From NCBI GenBank assembly GCA_051208045.1, contig JBPJFY010000014.1:32322-96321 (forward strand): DNA of 64,000 nt, in the 5' to 3' direction. Positions 18,001 through 27,162 of the stretch are shown here, one piece after another. The notes below the pieces were generated by a model. The model was not told where the DNA came from. It worked only from the letters and a program-made list of their open reading frames with translations, and ran no database searches. This stretch comes from LZORAL124-50-18 sp051208045. Lineage in GTDB: Bacteria; Pseudomonadota; Gammaproteobacteria; Pseudomonadales; Oleiphilaceae. The position numbers were made by a program, and so were the translations under genes. The first letter of the stretch is position 1. Each line of letters opens with the position of its first letter.

Positions 18001-19456
18001 ATCCAACCGCTTCCTGACCGCCTTCTGCCAGGGGGCGAAGCACCTGATCACGCTCTTCAAAAGAAACCTGGAACATCTTCATGTAGACATTGAGGTCGTC
18101 TTTTTCCATCAAAACAAATTCCGGCGTCGCTTTGTTCAGCGTCGCTTCCACCCGAATCGCATTGCTTCTCAACCACTGCTTGTAGGGCTGAGCTGTTTTC
18201 AACACGCGATCCACTTCATCGGTATGCAGTACCCGCCCGGTCTGGGTATCTACCGCGAGAATCTGACCAGGCCCAACACGACCTTTGGCGATCACATCTT
18301 CCGGTTGATAGCTGTGCGTTCCGATTTCGGACGCCAGTGTAATATAGCCATTTTTGGTAGTTACCCAACGTGCCGGACGCAGCCCGTTGCGGTCCAATAA
18401 GCAGACGGCATATCGACCATCTGTTAACACGATTCCTGCCGGGCCATCCCAAGGCTCCATGTGCATGGAGTTGTACTCGTAGAAAGCACGTAAATCCGGA
18501 TCCATGGTGTCCACATTCTGCCAGGCGGGCGGAATCATCATGCGAATAGCCCGGAACAGGTCGACACCACCACTCAACAGAATCTCAAGCATGTTATCCA
18601 TGCTGGACGAGTCAGACCCGGTGCGGTTTACCAGGGGCTGTAAGGTTTGGAGCTCCGGAATTTCTTCCGATTTAAATTTGGAAGATCGCGCCAATGCCCA
18701 ATTACGATTTCCTTCTATGGTGTTGATTTCACCATTATGTGCAAGGTACCGGAAGGGCTGCGCCAGTGGCCATCGCGGCATGGTGTTGGTGGAAAAGCGC
18801 TGATGGAACACACAAATCGCTGTTTCCAGTGCCGCATTACCCAAATCCAGATAGAAGGAAGGCAAGTCCACAGGCATCATCAGGCCTTTGTAAGACACGA
18901 CTTTTTCCGACAAACTGCAGATGTAGAATTCTTTGTCTTCCTGAAGCGCTATTTCTGCCTGGCGACGCGCCATGAACAGCTTGATGCCAAAGGTGCGTTC
19001 GTCCAACCCCTCACCCGAGACAAATACCTGTTCGATTTGTGGCAGACAATCCATCGCCATCGGGCCCAGACAATCATTGTTGGTGGGTACGAGACGCCAG
19101 CCCAGAACGGTCAGTCCGTTTGCCTCCAGCGCAGCCACCAGCCCTTGGCGGGCACGACCAGCCAGGTCAGCATCCTGATTCAGAAAGATCATGCCCACGC
19201 CATAGCGCTCTGGCAAAGTAACGCCGACTTCCGACGCCGCAACTGAACGGAGGAATGCATCAGGCCTTTGAATCAGCAAACCACAACCGTCTCCCGTTTT
19301 GCCATCTGCCGCAATCCCCCCTCTATGGGTCATGCACGTCAACGACTCGATGGCTGTTTTCAACAAGTCGTGACTTGGCTTTCCTTCCATGTGGGCAATC
19401 AGGCCAAAGCCGCAGTTGTCTTTGAATTCATCAGGACGAAACAAACCTGTATTCAT
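15008..19456 (-). CDS. gltB: glutamate synthase (NADPH) large subunit
   Basis: Alpha subunit of GOGAT; makes two glutamates from glutamine and 2-oxoglutarate. With 1482 residues it has the full domain set: N-terminal Ntn amidotransferase, central domain, FMN-binding synthase domain and C-terminal beta-helix (repeated G-G-x-x-x-x-G patterns). Cys15 in DNCGFGLIAH is the nucleophile exposed by processing, leaving a propeptide of only 14 residues. The 3Fe-4S cysteines are in CKYLRICHLNNC. A sigma70-like promoter lies about 90 bases upstream. With glnE nearby the window contains much of ammonium assimilation. Confidence 0.98.
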   Translation of the reverse strand: MNTGLFRPDEFKDNCGFGLIAHMEGKPSHDLLKTAIESLTCMTHRGGIAADGKTGDGCGLLIQRPDAFLRSVAASEVGVTLPERYGVGMIFLNQDADLAGRARQGLVAALEANGLTVLGWRLVPTNNDCLGPMAMDCLPQIEQVFVSGEGLDERTFGIKLFMARRQAEIALQEDKEFYICSLSEKVVSYKGLMMPVDLPSFYLDLGNAALETAICVFHQRFSTNTMPRWPLAQPFRYLAHNGEINTIEGNRNWALARSSKFKSEEIPELQTLQPLVNRTGSDSSSMDNMLEILLSGGVDLFRAIRMMIPPAWQNVDTMDPDLRAFYEYNSMHMEPWDGPAGIVLTDGRYAVCLLDRNGLRPARWVTTKNGYITLASEIGTHSYQPEDVIAKGRVGPGQILAVDTQTGRVLHTDEVDRVLKTAQPYKQWLRSNAIRVEATLNKATPEFVLMEKDDLNVYMKMFQVSFEERDQVLRPLAEGGQEAVGSMGDDTPMAVLSSRTRSVADYFRQKFAQVTNPPIDPLRESIVMSLETCVGAERNVFEETPLHAKRIILSTPVLSPAKFIRLTSQTDADFACHRIELSYASEMGLEKAVEDVCDQAEAAANKGKVILVLSDKDLTEGRLPINAFMATGAVHHRLTQKGLRCDTNILVETGFARDPHHFAVLFGFGATAVYPYLAYQVLNDLIRTNELLMDPIEAKNNYRRGINKGLLKIMSKMGISTIASYRGAQLFEAIGLSEDVVDLCFCGVTSRIKGATFFDFQFEQELVAKLAWNKRKSISPGGLLKYIHGQEYHAFNPDVIATLQTAVKTGDYGTYQEYAGLVNNREPATLRDLMQLKVAASPIALDEVEPVENIFPRFDSAAMSLGALSPEAHESLAIAMNRLGGRSNSGEGGEDVARYGTEKRSKIKQVASGRFGVTPHYLSSAEVIQIKVAQGAKPGEGGQLPGGKVNDLIARLRFSVPGVTLISPPPHHDIYSIEDLAQLIFDLKQVNPDALVSVKLVSEPGVGTIAAGVAKAYADLITISGYDGGTAASPLTSIRYAGSPWELGLSEAHQTLRGNDLRGKIRLQTDGGLKTGLDVVKGAILGAESFGFGTTPMVALGCKYLRICHLNNCATGVATQNDYLRDKYFIGTVDMAMNFFRFVAAETREWMAKLGVRTLEELVGRTDLLELLEGRTAKQKNLDLSPILSDGGVPSDKPHTCQVARNAPYDKGELAERMVADALPVIESKSGGAFEYHVTNCDRSIGARLSGEIAKRYGNQGMADHPVTFSLTGTAGQSFGVWNAGGLHLTLEGDANDYVGKGMTGGKLVVYPPKCSSFRTQDTAIIGNTCLYGATGGKLFAAGRAGERFGVRNSGAFAVVEGTGDHCCEYMTGGLVTVLGDTGYNFGAGMTGGFAYVLDLNNSFVDRYNHELVEIQRISSEAMEAYRNYLRSVIKDHVDETQSEWGQHILDNFDDYTGRFWLVKPKAASLKTLLDSTKARPE

Positions 19457-19544
19457 AAGCTTTCTCTCAATTTTTTATAGAAATCAAAAACTTAACAAAT
19501 CTCCATTCGAAATAAGTTTCTGATCTGAAAAATTCGGGTCGGCT

Positions 19545-19573
19545 ATTTTACACGCGAACGCGCGTAGGCTCAA
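19545..19573 (-). promoter_or_regulatory. candidate sigma70 promoter of gltBD
   Basis: On the minus strand TTGAGC (-35, 19573-19568) and TAAAAT (-10, 19550-19545) are separated by exactly 17 bases. The expected start site is about 80 bases before the gltB ATG. The match is 4/6 and 5/6 to consensus. This is pattern matching only. Confidence 0.5.
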
Positions 19574-19691
19574 ATATGACTGGAAAACTGGGTAGAAAAG
19601 TGAGCACTTCTGGTAGTTAGCTGTAGGCAGTGTAACGAGGAACAGAACGTTGTACAAGCAAGCAACTTAAGGAAAGCCGTGTCGCCAACAA

Positions 19692-21344
19692 CTACTGAAT
19701 GCCCTTCACCGTGCGAATCCAAGGCTTTTGTTTTTTAAGACTTTCAGGGTATCGATCCACACCAGCACGCGCCTTATCTTTCGAGCTATAGGCACCGTCC
19801 AGCACAACAAACCACGGCTTGCCTTTGTATGTCGAGCGAATATAGAAGAATCCACTGTCGGGATACTGCTTTAAAAAGCGCTTCGCCGTCGCCTCATTGT
19901 AGCTACCCAGCAGCTGTACGACGAAGTGTGCGGCATTTTGTTGATTAACCCAACGCGCATCCCGGAAGTTTCCATCTTGGACAACGGGCTCTGTTTTTTT
20001 CGCAGTTTCGGGAGGGGGGGCAACTGGCGCGACTGAAACGACTTTTTCAATCTTTTCGGTCGGCGTTTTTTGTGGCGTCACTTTCTGTGCTGCTTGAGCG
20101 GGCGGCTCAGCCTGTGCAGTTTCACCCGGAGGACTCGCCTCGCCCGCTGTATCCGGGGGCACACTGCCAACCATTTCGCCAACAGGCGACTCAACCGGAA
20201 TTTCCTCCACGCTCACTACCTGAGGAGAAACAAGGGGTTCGTTCGCAGTCTCGGCGGGTGGCGGAGGTATTACCTTATCAGGAATGGGCGCAGTTAAAAT
20301 CACCCTGGAAGGATCATCGCGCTCAACCACACCTATAGCTCTACCGTTCACAGATGAGGATGGAGCGTCAATCACTTCTAAATCAAGCGTTTGATCAACC
20401 GGCTTACTCTCGGAAGAAGAATCCAACAACAACCATATCACAATGACAACAATCGCGATCGCTCCGCCAGCCAACGCAGCGATGGAGCGTGCTTTTTCAG
20501 AAAACTCCCAGGACATCGACTGATGGCCAGCCTCCTCTTCGCTTGCCATGCCCAGAAGCACCCCCGGTGCGACGCGATTGATCCTTCCCGGATTTCCTTT
20601 CCCGAGACGAGCCAAGCCATCCAGCTGCTGGTGAGATAAAAGAATTTCCGTTTTAGCTCCCGCCTTATACAGGCGAAGCTTCACATACCGTTCGGTGTCA
20701 TCGAACCCCAGCGAAAGCAGAGGAAGTTGATACACCTGATCTTCCAGGGAGGATTCCGCTTGACTGACCAGTAAACCTACCCACTCATGCTGTGCAGTGA
20801 ACAACCAGCGAACACCACTCTCTTTAATACCTATTTTTTGCTGAGCAGACAGAATCAGACCTAATGAACCTTCAGTGAGATTGTCCGAATCATCCACAAC
20901 GATCAAGGTATTCGGGCGCGGGCTGGTTAATGTTTTCTTGTGCTCCAGGTACCCCATCAAGGCTTTCAACAGGAGGGATGGGGTATCGTCGCTTAACGAA
21001 ACTGGACAAACATAGTTATCCTTGGAAAACAGCATTTCCAGCAGACGCACTTCGCCCATCAACATGGAGGACTTCAGAATCACGACCTTAAATTCGTCTT
21101 TGACAGATTTGATGATCTCAGCCAACACCGTCGTTTTACCGATGCCTTTCTCTCCCGTGATCAAGGGAGACATTTCACCGAATCGCAAGGTATGTACGGC
21201 TTTTGCCACGAGCTCTTCGCGCCCCGCACCGTGGTAGAAAAAGTCGAGGCTGCCACCGAAAGGATCGCCCAATAGCCCAAACCGGTCTTTTAACTGTAAA
21301 AACAAAGACTCTTTGTTTGCGTCATTGTGGGCGTTTCGGCGCAT
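19692..21344 (-). CDS. damX: DamX-like AAA/SPOR-domain cell division protein
   Basis: Inner-membrane protein predicted to act at the division septum. From the ATG at 21344 it has about 550 residues: an N-terminal ExeA-like AAA ATPase domain with Walker A GEKGIGKTT (about 64-72) and Walker B IVVDDSD (about 147-152), one transmembrane helix (about 288-308), a Pro/Glu-rich periplasmic linker, and a C-terminal SPOR domain (HFVVQLLGSY ... FVVLDGAYSSKDKAR) for denuded peptidoglycan. The position directly after aroB is the classic damX place. A TTG five codons upstream is another possible start; neither has a strong ribosome site. The complete ATPase motifs suggest that nucleotide binding is kept. 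Confidence 0.88.
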   Translation of the reverse strand: MRRNAHNDANKESLFLQLKDRFGLLGDPFGGSLDFFYHGAGREELVAKAVHTLRFGEMSPLITGEKGIGKTTVLAEIIKSVKDEFKVVILKSSMLMGEVRLLEMLFSKDNYVCPVSLSDDTPSLLLKALMGYLEHKKTLTSPRPNTLIVVDDSDNLTEGSLGLILSAQQKIGIKESGVRWLFTAQHEWVGLLVSQAESSLEDQVYQLPLLSLGFDDTERYVKLRLYKAGAKTEILLSHQQLDGLARLGKGNPGRINRVAPGVLLGMASEEEAGHQSMSWEFSEKARSIAALAGGAIAIVVIVIWLLLDSSSESKPVDQTLDLEVIDAPSSSVNGRAIGVVERDDPSRVILTAPIPDKVIPPPPAETANEPLVSPQVVSVEEIPVESPVGEMVGSVPPDTAGEASPPGETAQAEPPAQAAQKVTPQKTPTEKIEKVVSVAPVAPPPETAKKTEPVVQDGNFRDARWVNQQNAAHFVVQLLGSYNEATAKRFLKQYPDSGFFYIRSTYKGKPWFVVLDGAYSSKDKARAGVDRYPESLKKQKPWIRTVKGIQ

Positions 21345-21405
21345 TCGTTTCAACTTCAAACCGCTTCACTCTCGCTAATGATCAACAGGCTGTCAGGTCC
21401 AGTAT

Positions 21406-22488
21406 TCAAGACCGTGTGGCAGACTCGATGGCCAGCCGCAGGTTTTCCTCGGAAAAGTCACTCGTAACGTAAGCTTCTCCCATTGCCCGGAGCAACACCA
21501 ACCGTAACGTTCCATCGAGTACTTTTTTATCAACTGCCATCAGCGCACAGTAATCGTCAAAGTTCATGTCGGCAGGTCCAACAACGGGAAGCGCTGCCGA
21601 TGTAAGTAAACGGATCAAACCTTCAACATCCTCTTCCCCGATGGCACCCATGAGCTGAGACAATCTGGCTGCCATGACCATACCGACAGACACTGCCTCT
21701 CCGTGCAACCAGGAACCATACCCGGTGTGCGTTTCTATCGCATGACCAAACGTATGTCCGAGATTAAGAATCGCCCGAATTCCGGACTCTTTCTCATCCA
21801 GCGATACGACCTTTGCCTTGCAAACACAGGAGGTTTCGATGGCATGACAGATCGCTCCCTGATCTAGTCCCATGAGATCAGCCATATGCTCCTGAAGCCA
21901 GCGGTAGAAAGACGGCTCCGCTATTAATCCGTACTTGACGACTTCAGCGATACCCGCAGACAATTCTTTAGTCGGCAGAGTCTGCAACGTTTCCGTGTCG
22001 ATAATGACCGCTTTGGGCTGATAGAACGCACCAATCATGTTCTTCCCAAGGGCGTGATTAACCCCCGTCTTGCCGCCAACAGAAGAATCCACTTGAGACA
22101 GTAGCGTTGTAGGCACTTGAATAAAGTTCACGCCGCGTTGATAGCATGCCGCCGCGAATCCGGTCATATCGCCAATGACACCACCACCCAGCGCAATCAG
22201 CGTCGTAGTGCGAGAATGCTGCCTTTCCAATAATTCGGTAAAAATCTGATTAACCGTCTCAAGATTTTTAAACTTCTCCCCATCAGGCAGGATAACCTCA
22301 CTCACTGAATAATCCGTCAAGAGTGAACGCACTTTATCCAGGTAGAGCGGCGCCACCGTCTCATTGGTGACCACCATGACTTGCTTCGAACGTATATGCG
22401 CCGTGAACAACGCTTCCTGCTTCAGCAGGCCTGCGCCCAGATAAATCGGGTAGCTTCGATCACCCAGATCAACATGTATTGTTTTCAT
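21406..22488 (-). CDS. aroB: 3-dehydroquinate synthase
   Basis: Second step of the shikimate pathway: DAHP to 3-dehydroquinate, using NAD and a divalent metal. GGGVIGDMTGFAAACYQRG and QVDSSVGGKTGVNH hold the NAD and substrate sites; the metal-binding histidines are in LNLGHTFGHAIE and SWLHGEAV. The start at 22488 (MKTIHVDLGDRSYPI) gives 360 residues, the family length, and lies 4 bases past the aroK stop; GGGA precedes it. The longer frame running into aroK is not supported. Operon aroK-aroB-damX. Confidence 0.97.
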   Translation of the reverse strand: MKTIHVDLGDRSYPIYLGAGLLKQEALFTAHIRSKQVMVVTNETVAPLYLDKVRSLLTDYSVSEVILPDGEKFKNLETVNQIFTELLERQHSRTTTLIALGGGVIGDMTGFAAACYQRGVNFIQVPTTLLSQVDSSVGGKTGVNHALGKNMIGAFYQPKAVIIDTETLQTLPTKELSAGIAEVVKYGLIAEPSFYRWLQEHMADLMGLDQGAICHAIETSCVCKAKVVSLDEKESGIRAILNLGHTFGHAIETHTGYGSWLHGEAVSVGMVMAARLSQLMGAIGEEDVEGLIRLLTSAALPVVGPADMNFDDYCALMAVDKKVLDGTLRLVLLRAMGEAYVTSDFSEENLRLAIESATRS

Positions 22489-22492
22489 CGTA

Positions 22493-23044
22493 TTATCCCA
22501 TATCTCCTTTTGCCTGGGGCAGGCCACGAGCATCCTGCATTTTGGCCAGAATCTGCTTAACGACTGTGCGCGGATTTTTCTTGTCTGTCACGACCGTGAT
22601 GTCTGCCAAAGCGTCATAAAGAGGGTGCCGTTGGTCATACAGCCTGGACAAAACTTCCAGCGGATTTTCAGTTTGCAGTAAAGGGCGATTGCGGTCTCGA
22701 TGCGTCCGTTCAAATTGTTGGTTTACGGAAGTCTTTAAGTACACAACCAGGGCATCCTGAGAAATCACCTGCCTGTTTTCGGGGCGAAGCACAGCGCCAC
22801 CACCGGTGGCAATGACCAAACCGTTTTCCTGACATAAGGCTTCAATCGTATGCATTTCTCGATCGCGAAACCCCTGTTCACCCTCGACATCAAAAATCCA
22901 GGGAATATCCGCGCCGCACCGGGCCTCGATGACTTTGTCCGAGTCCTTGAACTCAAACTTCAATTCTTTCGCAAGCACTTTGCCAATGGTGGTTTTGCCT
23001 GCCCCCATCGGGCCAACCAACACGACATTTCGATAGTTTTTCAT
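22493..23044 (-). CDS. aroK: shikimate kinase
   Basis: Phosphorylates shikimate at O3 with ATP. Walker A GPMGAGKTTIGK near the N-terminus, DSD (substrate/Mg), GGGAVLRPENR, and the lid RDRNRPLL are all visible. I start at the ATG at 23044 (MKNYRNVVLVGPMGAGKT), giving 183 residues; the open frame extends 45 codons upstream, but that extension is not kinase-like and crosses the expected promoter. No strong ribosome site is seen. First gene of aroK-aroB-damX. Confidence 0.96.
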   Translation of the reverse strand: MKNYRNVVLVGPMGAGKTTIGKVLAKELKFEFKDSDKVIEARCGADIPWIFDVEGEQGFRDREMHTIEALCQENGLVIATGGGAVLRPENRQVISQDALVVYLKTSVNQQFERTHRDRNRPLLQTENPLEVLSRLYDQRHPLYDALADITVVTDKKNPRTVVKQILAKMQDARGLPQAKGDMG

Positions 23045-23164
23045 AGATAACAACAACTCAGACTCGACTGCCCGACGGGATATGTTCAAAAAGCGATGTG
23101 ACACGACAGCACACCGCGGCAGCAGTGGAGAATAGCATAAGGAAAGCGGGAATTTTACACCCCA

Positions 23165-23195
23165 AAACAAAAAAACCACCGCAGAGCGGTGGTTT
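23165..23195 (-). terminator. strong terminator after pilQ
   Basis: A 10-bp perfect stem (23173-23182 with 23186-23195, loop of 3) is followed on the minus strand by TTTTTTTG. It lies 20 bases past the pilQ stop and isolates the pilus operon from aroK. Confidence 0.92.
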
Positions 23196-23214
23196 GGATC
23201 GCATTCATCAATCC

Positions 23215-25347
23215 TTACTGGTCGATCAATCCTTCTTTCAACAATTTCGGTGTAATAAACACCAAAAGTTCAGAACGGTTGTCCACTTCCTCATTTTTGC
23301 GGAAGAGTTTACCCACATAAGGGAGATCACCCAGGAATGGAGTTTTAGTGACCGTTTTGCTGGTTTCCGCTTCAAATATGCCACCTAATACAACGGTTTC
23401 GCCATTGGCCACCAAAACCTGCGTTTTGATTTCGTTGGTCACGATACTGGGCACACCTGCGGTCACCGCCCCGCGAGAATCCTGATTAATGACCAAATCC
23501 ATAATTATCTTATCGTCTGGCGTTATCTGAGGTGTAACTTCTAATGACAAGGCAGCTTCTTTGAATGATACCGACGTCGCCCCGCTGGAGGAGGCTTCCT
23601 GGTAGGGGATTTCTTCGCCGGACTTAATCGATGCTTTTTGGCGGTCTGCCGTCACAATCTTTGGCTGTGCAACGATTTCCGCCTGACCATCCACCTCAAA
23701 GGCGGATAATTCCATACTCAGAAGTACCTGATCGTTGGTAAAACCTATCGCTACGGAAGTGGAGTTTGTTCTGCTCACCCCCAAATCAACCGCCAACGCA
23801 TCGGGAAACGGCACCGTGACACTACCACCACCCGCTGCTTGATTATTCACATCCAACTGAGATGCCTGGTTTCCACTCACAGTGTATAAACTGTCACCTT
23901 TAGCTTTAGCAAAGGCCCCGCCCCACTGAATACCCAAGTCTTGAGACATATCTTTTTGCGCACGTACAATTCGTGCTTCAATAAGCACCTGTCGTACCGG
24001 CACATCCCATTTTGTGATCAATCTACGTATCTGCTCCTGCTTCTCGGCAGTTTCCCGCAAGCTGATGGTATTGGTGCGATCATCTGACGAGATAAACCCG
24101 CGCTCTGAAATCAAATCCTGATCTGTTTTAAGAAGCTTGACAATATCATTTGCTTTCGCATAGTTCACCTGGATTACATCCAACGAAACGGGAGCAAGCT
24201 CTTTGACTTGTTTGCTTGCTTCCAATTCCAGCTTCTCCCGCTGAGCGATTTCGGCTGCTGGCGCAACCATAAGCACGTTACCCACCTTTCTCTTATCCAA
24301 CCCTTTGGTCTTGAGAATTAGTTCGAGCGCTTGATCCCAAGGCACGTTCTGCAACCGCAACGTAATCGTACCAGTAACCGAATCACTCGCCACCAAGTTC
24401 AGCCCAGTGAAATCCGCAATCAACTGAAGGACAGAGCGCACCTCGATATCCTGAAAATTCAGCGACAACTTCTCGCCAGAATAAGGGAATTTCTCCTGTC
24501 GACGACGCTCCACTTCTTCCCGAGTCAAACCTTCCACACTCACGGTAAATTCGGTGTCCGCCTGATACGCCAGAAAATCATAAAATCCATCCGGCTTTAT
24601 CAGAATCACAGCATTTCCATTCTCCGTAATGGCATCGATTCGTTTCACCGGGGTCGCAAAATCCGTAACATCAAAACGCTTTTGAAGTTCAGCCGGCAAA
24701 GCCACACCTTTAAATTCCAAGCGAATGTTCCCTGCCACCTCGGACATATCGACATCGACATTTGGTTCTGTCAGGGAAATTACGATCTGGCCATCCCCCT
24801 TATCCCCACGTTTAAAGTCGATCCCGCTCAAAGAGCGCCCTTCCGCTTGGGCAACGCCTGTAACAACCTGCTCGTCGCTATTAGCCTTTGTTACCGATGC
24901 AGGAGCTCCCCCCTCATTTAAGCCCACTACCAAGATTACTGAGCTACCCTCCACGCGCGAGGTATAGGGCACAAGCTCAACCAGATTCACAATCATGCGA
25001 ATACGGTCTTTGGCTTCGATTACGGTGAGGCTCTGCGTGTTCCCCGCACCCAAGGTATGATGTTTTGCCTGCAATCCACTCGAGGCACCAACGAAGTCAA
25101 CAGCTATCCTTGCAGGTCGCTCAATCGTATAGCCTTGGGGCGCAGGCGGTGCTTCGTCAAACTTCAAACGAATCTCGGTTCGGTCTCCCGGCAACGAAGC
25201 AAAATTGATATCCTTCAATACTGCTGCAAACGTCATCGCAGGCCATAGGGATGCCACTGTCACAAGCATCGCTGACCAGAGTTTTGCTTTTGAACCCATT
25301 TTCGCCACCAGCCTATTTTTCGTCATTAAACTACTGTTATTCTTCAT
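23215..25347 (-). CDS. pilQ: type IV pilus secretin PilQ
   Basis: Outer-membrane secretin through which the type IV pilus passes. From the ATG at 25347 (after AGGAAGG) the protein has about 710 residues. An N-terminal signal peptide ends near AMTFA; then come AMIN domains that bind peptidoglycan, the short secretin/TonB N-terminal domain (LSLNFQDIEVRSVLQLIADF), NolW-type repeats (VIQVNYAKANDIVKLL), and the C-terminal secretin domain with EIPYQEASSSGATSVSFKEA and VLGGIFE. A further 6 codons upstream are open but lie before the ribosome site. Last gene of pilMNOPQ. Confidence 0.96.
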   Translation of the reverse strand: MKNNSSLMTKNRLVAKMGSKAKLWSAMLVTVASLWPAMTFAAVLKDINFASLPGDRTEIRLKFDEAPPAPQGYTIERPARIAVDFVGASSGLQAKHHTLGAGNTQSLTVIEAKDRIRMIVNLVELVPYTSRVEGSSVILVVGLNEGGAPASVTKANSDEQVVTGVAQAEGRSLSGIDFKRGDKGDGQIVISLTEPNVDVDMSEVAGNIRLEFKGVALPAELQKRFDVTDFATPVKRIDAITENGNAVILIKPDGFYDFLAYQADTEFTVSVEGLTREEVERRRQEKFPYSGEKLSLNFQDIEVRSVLQLIADFTGLNLVASDSVTGTITLRLQNVPWDQALELILKTKGLDKRKVGNVLMVAPAAEIAQREKLELEASKQVKELAPVSLDVIQVNYAKANDIVKLLKTDQDLISERGFISSDDRTNTISLRETAEKQEQIRRLITKWDVPVRQVLIEARIVRAQKDMSQDLGIQWGGAFAKAKGDSLYTVSGNQASQLDVNNQAAGGGSVTVPFPDALAVDLGVSRTNSTSVAIGFTNDQVLLSMELSAFEVDGQAEIVAQPKIVTADRQKASIKSGEEIPYQEASSSGATSVSFKEAALSLEVTPQITPDDKIIMDLVINQDSRGAVTAGVPSIVTNEIKTQVLVANGETVVLGGIFEAETSKTVTKTPFLGDLPYVGKLFRKNEEVDNRSELLVFITPKLLKEGLIDQ

Positions 25348-25368
25348 ATTCCTTCCTGTTAACACGCA

Positions 25369-25914
25369 CTACTGCCCTGTATCATCCAAGGCCATAGTTC
25401 GAGGGCGTTCTAACCACCCCCCATGCCCATTGGGAACTATCTCGACTACGTCTATACCCGTTTCATCAATGCGAACGATTTGACCAAAGTTTTTCCCCAT
25501 GTATTGCCCCTCCTGAACACGATGAATCCCTCCTATATCATCACTCACCAGTGCAAATAGAGGCCCAATCTCCGCTTTCCGCAGGGTGCCCACCATCTTA
25601 AGCGAGGTCATCGGAAATGATTCCAACAATTCCTTAGGTCGTTCAAAATCGGGCTTCAGGTCGGGATTTTCATCCGGCTGCAGTGCCAGGTCGATTTGGA
25701 TGGGAGGACTGAAAGGATCTCTGCGATTTGCCGCACTGTAGGTAAATGCCTCATAAGCTTCAAACACCGGCACAGGGTCTACTGGACCACCGGGTCGTTT
25801 ATCCGCCTCAGCCATAAATCGATCAAGATCTTCAAATCCTAGATTCACGCTACAACCAGACAACAGAGCCACACCCACTGCCAGGACGACCGCAAAATTA
25901 ACTCGTGTAGACAC
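25369..25914 (-). CDS. pilP: type IV pilus assembly lipoprotein PilP
   Basis: Periplasmic lipoprotein linking the PilNO inner-membrane platform to PilQ. The lipobox LLSGC puts the lipid-bearing Cys at residue 21. RRDPFSPP is typical of PilP, followed by a small beta domain (MVGTLRKAEIGPLFALVSDDIGGIHRVQEGQYMG). Start is GTG three bases after the pilO stop, preceded by GGAGGG. 181 residues, normal. Confidence 0.95.
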   Translation of the reverse strand: MSTRVNFAVVLAVGVALLSGCSVNLGFEDLDRFMAEADKRPGGPVDPVPVFEAYEAFTYSAANRRDPFSPPIQIDLALQPDENPDLKPDFERPKELLESFPMTSLKMVGTLRKAEIGPLFALVSDDIGGIHRVQEGQYMGKNFGQIVRIDETGIDVVEIVPNGHGGWLERPRTMALDDTGQ

Positions 25915-25917
25915 GTA

Positions 25918-26532
25918 TCACCCTCCAGACTTATATCGGTATGTTTTCGCCAGGATCGTCATTTCAAGCACGCTCGGATTAATGGCATCAATCGGCTTTA
26001 GTGTAAAATCGTGAAGCGTAACTATTCGAGGCAAACTGGCAACCCCACTGATAAAACTCGCCAAGTCATGGTAAGTCCCTTTTGCAGATATATTAATCGG
26101 CAACTCCACATAAAACTCCTTGGACGCCTCTGGTGCTAACGAAATTGAATTTATCGACAGTCCACTCCCCAGCCCCGTGCTTGTTATATCCTCTAGTAGA
26201 CCAGGCACTTCTGTATCGCCAGGCAACTGTTTGAGGAGTTCGCCAAATGTCTTCTCCATTTCAGCCATCTGGTCTCGATAAACCTGCAAATTTGCCACTT
26301 TTTGCGCTTTTACCTCGTACTCTTTTCGCAGCTCAATTTCCTGAGCAGCCACTCTATCACGAGACTCATATTCGTCTTTGATCAAAAACCAATACGCACC
26401 CCCTACCACCAGAGAAAAAACCAATATCAGAACAATCAGTTTAATCAACAAAGGCCAGGAGCCCGCATTATTGAAATCAAGGTCATTGATATCAAAATTC
26501 TTTAAGCTTTCCATTGAGTCCGAAAAACTCAT
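25918..26532 (-). CDS. pilO: type IV pilus inner-membrane platform protein PilO
   Basis: Bitopic inner-membrane protein that pairs with PilN in the alignment subcomplex. One transmembrane helix (about residues 28-50, LLIKLIVLILVFSLVVGGAYWF), then a coiled coil (DRVAAQEIELRKEYEVKAQKV) and a ferredoxin-like periplasmic domain with QLPGDTEVPGLLEDI, the usual PilO block. 204 residues. AGGATGG lies before the ATG. It begins 72 bases after pilN. Confidence 0.95.
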   Translation of the reverse strand: MSFSDSMESLKNFDINDLDFNNAGSWPLLIKLIVLILVFSLVVGGAYWFLIKDEYESRDRVAAQEIELRKEYEVKAQKVANLQVYRDQMAEMEKTFGELLKQLPGDTEVPGLLEDITSTGLGSGLSINSISLAPEASKEFYVELPINISAKGTYHDLASFISGVASLPRIVTLHDFTLKPIDAINPSVLEMTILAKTYRYKSGG

Positions 26533-26604
26533 ATCGCCATCCTATAAAACATTGAGGACTGATGCACTCCAGCCAATCTGACCACCAAGTGCACCCCGTT
26601 TACA

Positions 26605-27162
26605 TCAGGGCTTTTTCCCTTCCTCAGGGGTGGTTTGAGGCACAGTTAAATTAAAGCTATTCATTCCTGCCGGGCCGGCGGCCGCCGTCACCAGCGACAA
26701 ATTCGGTTCACCAAACCAGTCAGACCCTTCAAATGTACGCATCAGACCTGAAATACGATTATTTGACTCTGCACTGCCCGCTATTGCCAGCACCCCTCCT
26801 GTCGACGAAAGCGAATTATAGTACAACCCGTCAGGCAAAGTTCGAACCAACTCATCAAAAACGCGAACAATCACAGGCCGTTTGCCCTGCAAGTCCTGGA
26901 TTACCTTCATTCGCGCAATAAGCGCGTCTTTTTTCTTCTTCAGCTCTGAAATTTCTGCGATTTTCTTATCCAACTGCTTTGTGGCTGTCTCCAGGTAGGA
27001 GTTACGACTGTTCTGATATTCGATTTCGGACTGAACATAGTTCAACCAAAAAAAGCCCAGACCCGCAGCGATGACCACTGTGCCGACCAGGGACGTGACA
27101 AACTGCTGTTGTTTCTCAGCCCGAAGCTCTTCTCGCCAAGGCCGGAGGTTAATCTTTGCCAT
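26605..27162 (-). CDS. pilN: type IV pilus inner-membrane platform protein PilN
   Basis: Partner of PilO; its cytoplasmic N-terminus (INLRPWREELR) is the conserved site that binds PilM, and it is complete here. A transmembrane helix spans about residues 23-44, followed by coiled coil and a periplasmic domain. 185 residues. The ATG overlaps the pilM stop by one base (TAATG), with GAGGAG upstream, so translation is coupled. Confidence 0.96.
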   Translation of the reverse strand: MAKINLRPWREELRAEKQQQFVTSLVGTVVIAAGLGFFWLNYVQSEIEYQNSRNSYLETATKQLDKKIAEISELKKKKDALIARMKVIQDLQGKRPVIVRVFDELVRTLPDGLYYNSLSSTGGVLAIAGSAESNNRISGLMRTFEGSDWFGEPNLSLVTAAAGPAGMNSFNLTVPQTTPEEGKKP